NCBI GenBank assembly: GCA_032718475.1
Contig: JAUCBJ010006829.1
Location: 1 to 64,000, forward strand
Direction: 5' to 3'
DNA from: Nemertoderma westbladi
Lineage: Eukaryota; Xenacoelomorpha; Nemertodermatida; Nemertodermatidae
DNA: 64,000 bases
A model generated the notes under the pieces. That model searched no databases, was not told the DNA's origin, and saw nothing but the letters and a program-made list of their open reading frames with translations. Positions 58,912-64,000 of this stretch are shown piece after piece. The position numbers were made by a program, and so were the translations under genes. The first letter of the stretch is position 1, and each line of letters opens with the position of its first letter.

Positions 58912-59295
58912 CTAAAAACTTTCACTTCCAGAACTGCACTCAGACTTTGAAGACTCACTAATATCGTCATAATAAGATGAAACTCTCTCTCTAGCCGATT
59001 GAGCCGTCTTACGCTGTGAGGGCTGGCGTTCTGAAGGATTGTCGAACTTAACCACCGCTTGGGGGCGTGCAGAAACCACAGGGTTGTTACCAATAGGATC
59101 GTCGGAGGCGGGAGACGCTAATTCTATTGGATAGAGTTTCTTAATTGGTCTCTTGTATATTCCCGTAGCAGTACGTAAGGTTACGAATCGAACCCACCCG
59201 TCATTACCCGGATGTAAGTCTATCACCTTGCCTAGATTCCAACGCCCACGCGGTAGGACATTATCATGGATGAGAACTACGTCTCCAACACTCAC
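58912..59295 (-). pseudogene. pol: BEL-3 integrase C-terminal domain
   Basis: GDVVLIHDN, RGRWNLGKVIDLHPG and WVRFVTLRT...YKRPIKKLYP are the signature of the integrase C-terminal domain in BEL/Pao. It is in the same frame as the main BEL-3 ORF, separated by one TAG at 59320-59322. It ends with a Ser/Glu-rich tail. Confidence 0.85.
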
Positions 59296-59319
59296 AACAT
59301 TACTAGGGTCACGAGAATC

Positions 59320-62300
59320 CTAACGATGGTGCTCCCGCAATGTTGTTAAATATTCCTTGGACCACCGGGTCCACAGATCACTCAATAACTTTAGCAAACG
59401 AAGATGACCACGAGTTAGACTATCTCTAGATACAGTTGGACAATAATCGGGATCACGCCACACATCACTATCGAGGCTATTGGGATTATACAATGTATTA
59501 ATGCGGTGACCTGATATTAACATTGATGGAGTTAGTGGCTGTGGATCATTATTATCTCCCGAAACATAGGTAAGAGGTCTGTCATTCATTATACACTCAA
59601 CTTCAACAATAAGCGTTTGCAACTCTTCTAGAGATATTAACGCGCAACCTAACACCTTCTTCAAACTAGTCTTCATCATTCGCACCAGGCGTTCCCATAT
59701 CCCGCCAAACCATGGTGCTGCTGGGGGGATAAAATCCCATGCAATTCGATGTGACAATAAGAACTTACTGACACTAGGGTCTTCTTTGGCCTGCCTTAAA
59801 CAACCATCTGCTGAGGTGAATGTCGACGAATTATCACTCAACAATCTCGAGGGACACCCTCGCCGCCCAACAAATCGTCGCAGAGCCAGTAGGAAAGCAT
59901 CAGTACTATTATCACGCACTATTTCTAAATGGACCGCACGACTCGCAGCACAAGTAAATAATGCTATATACACCTTGAATTTGTCGTCGTTGTCTTTCAC
60001 TAATAAACTGCCGGTGTAATCTACACCACTACACTTAAATGGATGACATTCCTGTACTCGAATGTTAGGTAATGGGGGAGGAGGGGGTACTTGATAATGG
60101 GGACCTTGAATTTTACGACACGTTGTACATTGTCTGCACAGAGATCGAACTCGTTGACGGATAGCTGGAATCCACCACCTCTGTCTTAAGAAAACTACTG
60201 TATCTGCAATACCCGAGTGCTTAACTAAATGTTCATGCGTGTACTTAATGATTAAATGTGTTAACCAATGGTGGGATGGTAGAAACAAGGGGTATTTAGT
60301 TTCCCATGGCAGATTGGCATTGTCGATTCTTCCCACACTACGTATCACACCATCCATCATAGTAAGACGTAATTGACGCACAATAGTTGGCATACGACCT
60401 TTAGAAGTAATCAAGTAATCCCAAACCTCCGGATAAGATTCACGCTGTGCATGTTGGACTAACCAAATTTCAGCATCACGCACTTCACTCACTCGTAACA
60501 ATGGAAAAATATTAAAATGCACATTACTTGGCACAATATCAACTATAGTACGAGTACGAGATTTATCAACAATTGCACACTTTAAATTTCTAATAAAACG
60601 AAATACTAAAGCTGTTACAGTTATCAACTTATTGAAATTCCCAAAACGTTTAATATCGATTGGACATATAACAGGGGGAGTACAAATAACAGTCTCATTA
60701 ACAGACATTGTTGCAATAGATACAATTGGCTGTTCACCTGGCTCCATTTGGTCAACAGAAATATCATTTTGATTTGGCCAATTATCAGATGTGAGCCAGG
60801 TTGGACCAGAAATCCATAAATTAAATTTAAGAAATTTCTTGGCCGAAATACCACGAGATAAACAATCAGCTGGATTGTCGTCTGTTGGTACATAAAGAAA
60901 TGTACCATTGGGTAAGTTTTCTCTTATTTCTAGAACACGGCGTTGGATATACGGTTTTTGTATTTTGTCAGAATTAATCCAGGCCAATGTTATTTTACTA
61001 TCAGTCCACAAAAATAATTTATTACTATTATCAGTTTCAACTTTATAAACGTTTGTTACAAACTTTAGAAGTTTTGATCCAATAGCAGCAGCTGTCAATT
61101 CTAGCTGCGGTAATGAAGGCGTGGTTTTACCACCCTTGATTGGAGCAAGTTTACACTTGGAAATCACAAGTTTAGAAATATTATCTAAAACAATATAAAT
61201 AACAGCACCGAAAGCTTTTCCTGATGCATCACAAAAAGCGTGTATAGATGCTTCAGGAGTTACACATAATTGCCTAGGCAGACAAAAACTAAAGCACAAA
61301 ATAAGATCAGAAACAATGTTATGCCACTCTTTTACAATGTTGTCTGGGAGTGGGGCGTCCCATTTAATACCGAGAGCCCATATATCCCGTATTAATAAAC
61401 GAGATCGTATTGTCACTGGATTTATGAATCCCAATGGATCAAAAACCCTTGATGCCAAACTAACAACCTTACGTTTTGTTAAAATAACCACTGATGATGT
61501 CATGTTCCTATCTTGGAATCCTATGACGTCATCAGACATGTTCCAACATAATCCCAAAACCTTTTGTTCATTATGAGTTACTTTAGGTCCGTCATGGTTT
61601 ACTTTTATCAACTTAGCTAATTCTGGTGAATTAGTAACCCACTCCCTTAAAGGAAACCCACCAGCGGCTAAAATACCGCGACTTTCGTTATAAAAATTAA
61701 TTAAACAATGCTCAGAATTATCATTAGCTTGTAAATTGTCTACGTACAAACCATTGAGAATACGTTGAGCGCATGGAGGGTTTAGTTTGCGGACATGATG
61801 ACGCACAGTAGCATTGAGAAGGAATTGGGAACAAGTAGCACCAAAAAGGACTACTCGAAATCGATATGTGACCCAAGGACTGTGAGGATTGGTTGGATCC
61901 TCTGGCCACATGAAGCGTGTGACGTCACGATCGTTTTCATCTAATATCACCTGTAAGTAAGCCTTCTCGATATCCGCCAATGCGCAATACAGGTTCAGAC
62001 GAAAACGCAGTAGCATTTCAATGAGATCTTGTGAGATTAAACTCGGTCCCGAATACAAACAATCGTTGAGACTCGGTAACCCGCGACCAGCTCGTGCCGA
62101 ACAATCGAATACGATTCGTAATGGAGTTGTTATCGATTGTTTTTCAACTCCATGGTGGGCTAGGTAGTGTATTTTAGAACCCGTAGCAATATAGGGGGGT
62201 GCTAGTTCTATAAATCCACGTTCTAACTGTTGAAGAATAATACTATTATAACATTCCAATAACAAAGGATTCTTTGACAACTTCGTCAATGTCGACTGAA

Positions 62301-64000
62301 GTCGCTTTATCGTTAATCCGTAATTGGATGGTAGACTTGGAAAATCCGGTTTCCAAGGTAGACGAACAACATATCTTCCATCAACATACTTAGTGTTTTC
62401 TTCAAATTCCTTCATAACAACTTCATCAATAGGGTTGGTGTCATCAGGTGATATACCGATTGTATCTAATCTCCAAAGTCGTTCGAGGGCATCATCAAGA
62501 TTATCCGACTCTTCAACACAACCAATAAGGAGAGCCGTAATAACATTTGATTGAATTGAGTTTGATTGGGAATCACATAAAGGCAATGTACCAGTAATGA
62601 CATCACCAAGATTAGAAGGAAGCCGATAAATACCACCTTGAATACATTCCCCATAAACGAAGTTAAAGTACTGGTCGACTCCTATCAACAACCCAATGTC
62701 AGATAAATCATCTCCGGTACGAGGATCTGCTAACTTAAATCCACGCAGCTGTAGTTGAGAGACCATCTTGGTACGACCCGGGGAAGATAATCTAAGAGGC
62801 AACTTATCTACAACTAACGCCCAAGTCTCAATTAAACCATCCGAAGTTGAAATTCGGAAACGAACTTCATCATAAACCTTCCTTGGTCCTTCCTTATTAA
62901 ATCCGTCTATAGAAGATGAAACCTTATTAATTGTCTTCAATCCTAATGCCTTGACAATTCGACGGAGTATAAAAGTACGTTGTGCAGCTTGATCGAGAAT
63001 TGTACGAACAGAGTAATCATCCTCCTTCCCATCATTTAGGAATCTTATAGGACAGATTGCGGTAGGAAGTAATGTAGATCCACCCGAAGTTGCCAAACAA
63101 ACATCGCCTGTATCAGATGTAATAGCTGCAACTGTACTAGGATTTGGTTTAGAATCCAAATGGAGAATGGTATGGTGACCCTTCCTACATACTTGACAAC
63201 CTTCCTCACTGAGACATGGTTTACCTTCTGAATGTCTATGTCTAAGACATCTTGTACATAAACGCAATTCTCTAACTCGAGCTAATTTAAGATTTGGAGT
63301 CTTATACTGTTCACACAATCGGGCAGGATGATCTGCCTTACATAGATAACAGGAAACCGGTCTGCGTTTCCTATCGAATGGTGTACTTGCTGTCGTGCTG
63401 AAAGAGCCAAGTGTTCCTCCAGTTTCAGAACCCACAGAATTGGTTGATGAATTTCTACTATCGCTTTTAAATTTACTACCATAGTTATTCTGAGGTTTTA
63501 GGTAAGTACTTTGTGACTCAGTAGACCTTAACTGTTCGATTTCATCATTTAGAGCTACCCGTAACTCCTCAAGCGTCCAATAAGTGGAGCGAGCGGCCCT
63601 ATTTATGTTACTACGAACTGAAGCAGGAAGCTTACGAAGAATTAGTTCGGCGTATACGTAGCCAGATTCCTCCACATTACCTCCAAGTTGTTTGATTCCA
63701 CGCAGTTGCGCTTCATAATTTGCTCGAAATGAAGCTAAATCCTTCGAAGTCGCTTTAGGAGACTCCATATCGAACACTGTATTGAGACGAGCCCTCATAA
63801 TTAACTTTTTCTGACCATAAGTAGTCCTAAGAAGTTCAATGGCCTCAATATAATCATCATTACTTCTCTGGAAGTTTGTTACTAAAGAAGAAGCCTCACC
63901 AGAGAGTTGGCCTTCTAGATACGTAAATTTAGTGGCTCCAGCTAGATCAGTTCTCTTATGTATTGCATCCTCAAATCGATCCCAGAAATTGGGCCATTCT
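59320..64000 (-). CDS. pol: BEL-3 gag-pol polyprotein (partial, open to window edge)
   Basis: A single frame without stops runs from the window edge, where gag reads NFWDRFEDAIHKR, to TAG 59320-59322. The following numbering is from the ATG at 63798. Zinc knuckles C150/C153/H157/C162, C181/C184 and C201/C204. A protease-like site LDQAAQRTFI (D269). RT with D609 and YVDN 685-688. RNase H D857, E900, D933 and D974. Integrase zinc H190/H194/C1224/C1227 and DDE D1260, D1322, E1369. Catalytic residues are intact except the protease loop, which lacks the usual D-S/T-G. The only clear lesion is the TAG before the integrase C-terminal domain. It is the youngest layer, inserted into the RTE LINE. Confidence 0.9.
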   Translation of the reverse strand, partial: EWPNFWDRFEDAIHKRTDLAGATKFTYLEGQLSGEASSLVTNFQRSNDDYIEAIELLRTTYGQKKLIMRARLNTVFDMESPKATSKDLASFRANYEAQLRGIKQLGGNVEESGYVYAELILRKLPASVRSNINRAARSTYWTLEELRVALNDEIEQLRSTESQSTYLKPQNNYGSKFKSDSRNSSTNSVGSETGGTLGSFSTTASTPFDRKRRPVSCYLCKADHPARLCEQYKTPNLKLARVRELRLCTRCLRHRHSEGKPCLSEEGCQVCRKGHHTILHLDSKPNPSTVAAITSDTGDVCLATSGGSTLLPTAICPIRFLNDGKEDDYSVRTILDQAAQRTFILRRIVKALGLKTINKVSSSIDGFNKEGPRKVYDEVRFRISTSDGLIETWALVVDKLPLRLSSPGRTKMVSQLQLRGFKLADPRTGDDLSDIGLLIGVDQYFNFVYGECIQGGIYRLPSNLGDVITGTLPLCDSQSNSIQSNVITALLIGCVEESDNLDDALERLWRLDTIGISPDDTNPIDEVVMKEFEENTKYVDGRYVVRLPWKPDFPSLPSNYGLTIKRLQSTLTKLSKNPLLLECYNSIILQQLERGFIELAPPYIATGSKIHYLAHHGVEKQSITTPLRIVFDCSARAGRGLPSLNDCLYSGPSLISQDLIEMLLRFRLNLYCALADIEKAYLQVILDENDRDVTRFMWPEDPTNPHSPWVTYRFRVVLFGATCSQFLLNATVRHHVRKLNPPCAQRILNGLYVDNLQANDNSEHCLINFYNESRGILAAGGFPLREWVTNSPELAKLIKVNHDGPKVTHNEQKVLGLCWNMSDDVIGFQDRNMTSSVVILTKRKVVSLASRVFDPLGFINPVTIRSRLLIRDIWALGIKWDAPLPDNIVKEWHNIVSDLILCFSFCLPRQLCVTPEASIHAFCDASGKAFGAVIYIVLDNISKLVISKCKLAPIKGGKTTPSLPQLELTAAAIGSKLLKFVTNVYKVETDNSNKLFLWTDSKITLAWINSDKIQKPYIQRRVLEIRENLPNGTFLYVPTDDNPADCLSRGISAKKFLKFNLWISGPTWLTSDNWPNQNDISVDQMEPGEQPIVSIATMSVNETVICTPPVICPIDIKRFGNFNKLITVTALVFRFIRNLKCAIVDKSRTRTIVDIVPSNVHFNIFPLLRVSEVRDAEIWLVQHAQRESYPEVWDYLITSKGRMPTIVRQLRLTMMDGVIRSVGRIDNANLPWETKYPLFLPSHHWLTHLIIKYTHEHLVKHSGIADTVVFLRQRWWIPAIRQRVRSLCRQCTTCRKIQGPHYQVPPPPPLPNIRVQECHPFKCSGVDYTGSLLVKDNDDKFKVYIALFTCAASRAVHLEIVRDNSTDAFLLALRRFVGRRGCPSRLLSDNSSTFTSADGCLRQAKEDPSVSKFLLSHRIAWDFIPPAAPWFGGIWERLVRMMKTSLKKVLGCALISLEELQTLIVEVECIMNDRPLTYVSGDNNDPQPLTPSMLISGHRINTLYNPNSLDSDVWRDPDYCPTVSRDSLTRGHLRLLKLLSDLWTRWSKEYLTTLREHHR

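Overview
This is a gene-poor, repeat-saturated piece of an animal nuclear genome. It has spliceosomal introns, a class A GPCR, and BEL/Pao, CR1/L2-like, RTE, piggyBac-like and Tc1/mariner-like elements together with large satellites. BEL/Pao elements and a 2A-like motif in a LINE point to an invertebrate. The frequent AGGCCTA motif fits a marine invertebrate, possibly a deuterostome, but I cannot name the species.

Region 1 (1-12.4 kb) is old transposon debris. It holds a degraded CR1/L2-like LINE with a 2A-like peptide, three 5'-truncated RTE insertions with clear target-site duplications (one only 38 bp), a TTAA-flanked piggyBac-like foldback element, a broken mariner-like transposase, a LINE 3' end split by an RTE insertion, and 315-bp tandem repeats. 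Region 2 (12.4-22.3 kb) has no confident gene. It contains a 22-bp minisatellite, a 3.1-kb structure with about 490-bp inverted arms plus a third arm copy, a near-loopless 57-bp palindrome and a 19-bp tandem array.

Region 3 (22.4-37.3 kb) carries the only convincing host gene. Three minus-strand exons (37276-37170, 36036-35842, 22674-22385) join in compatible phase and encode the end of TM3 through the C-terminus of a rhodopsin-family GPCR. The first intron uses a GC donor. The second intron, about 13.2 kb, is filled with a 65-bp minisatellite and a 13-bp satellite. Two 5'-truncated copies of a retroelement C-terminal domain lie inside that satellite and a third lies at its edge, all on the same strand. 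The 5' exons (TM1-TM3) are not visible, and the gene probably continues beyond a retrotransposon block of at least 26 kb.

Region 4 (37.4-64 kb) is nested retrotransposons. A complete 12.67-kb BEL/Pao element (BEL-1, 38589-51261, 5-bp duplication GAACC, 1.18-kb LTRs) sits inside the remains of an older minus-strand BEL. Next come a LINE tail, then a second minus-strand BEL (BEL-2) cut by an RTE LINE, which is itself cut by a third minus-strand BEL (BEL-3). BEL-3 has a nearly intact gag-pol frame open to the window edge. BEL-1 is unusual: its gag is 1057 codons long, it holds six in-phase consensus splice-donor sequences within 520 bp, and it has a basic extra ORF between integrase and the 3' LTR.

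All family assignments come from motif reading alone; no database search was possible.
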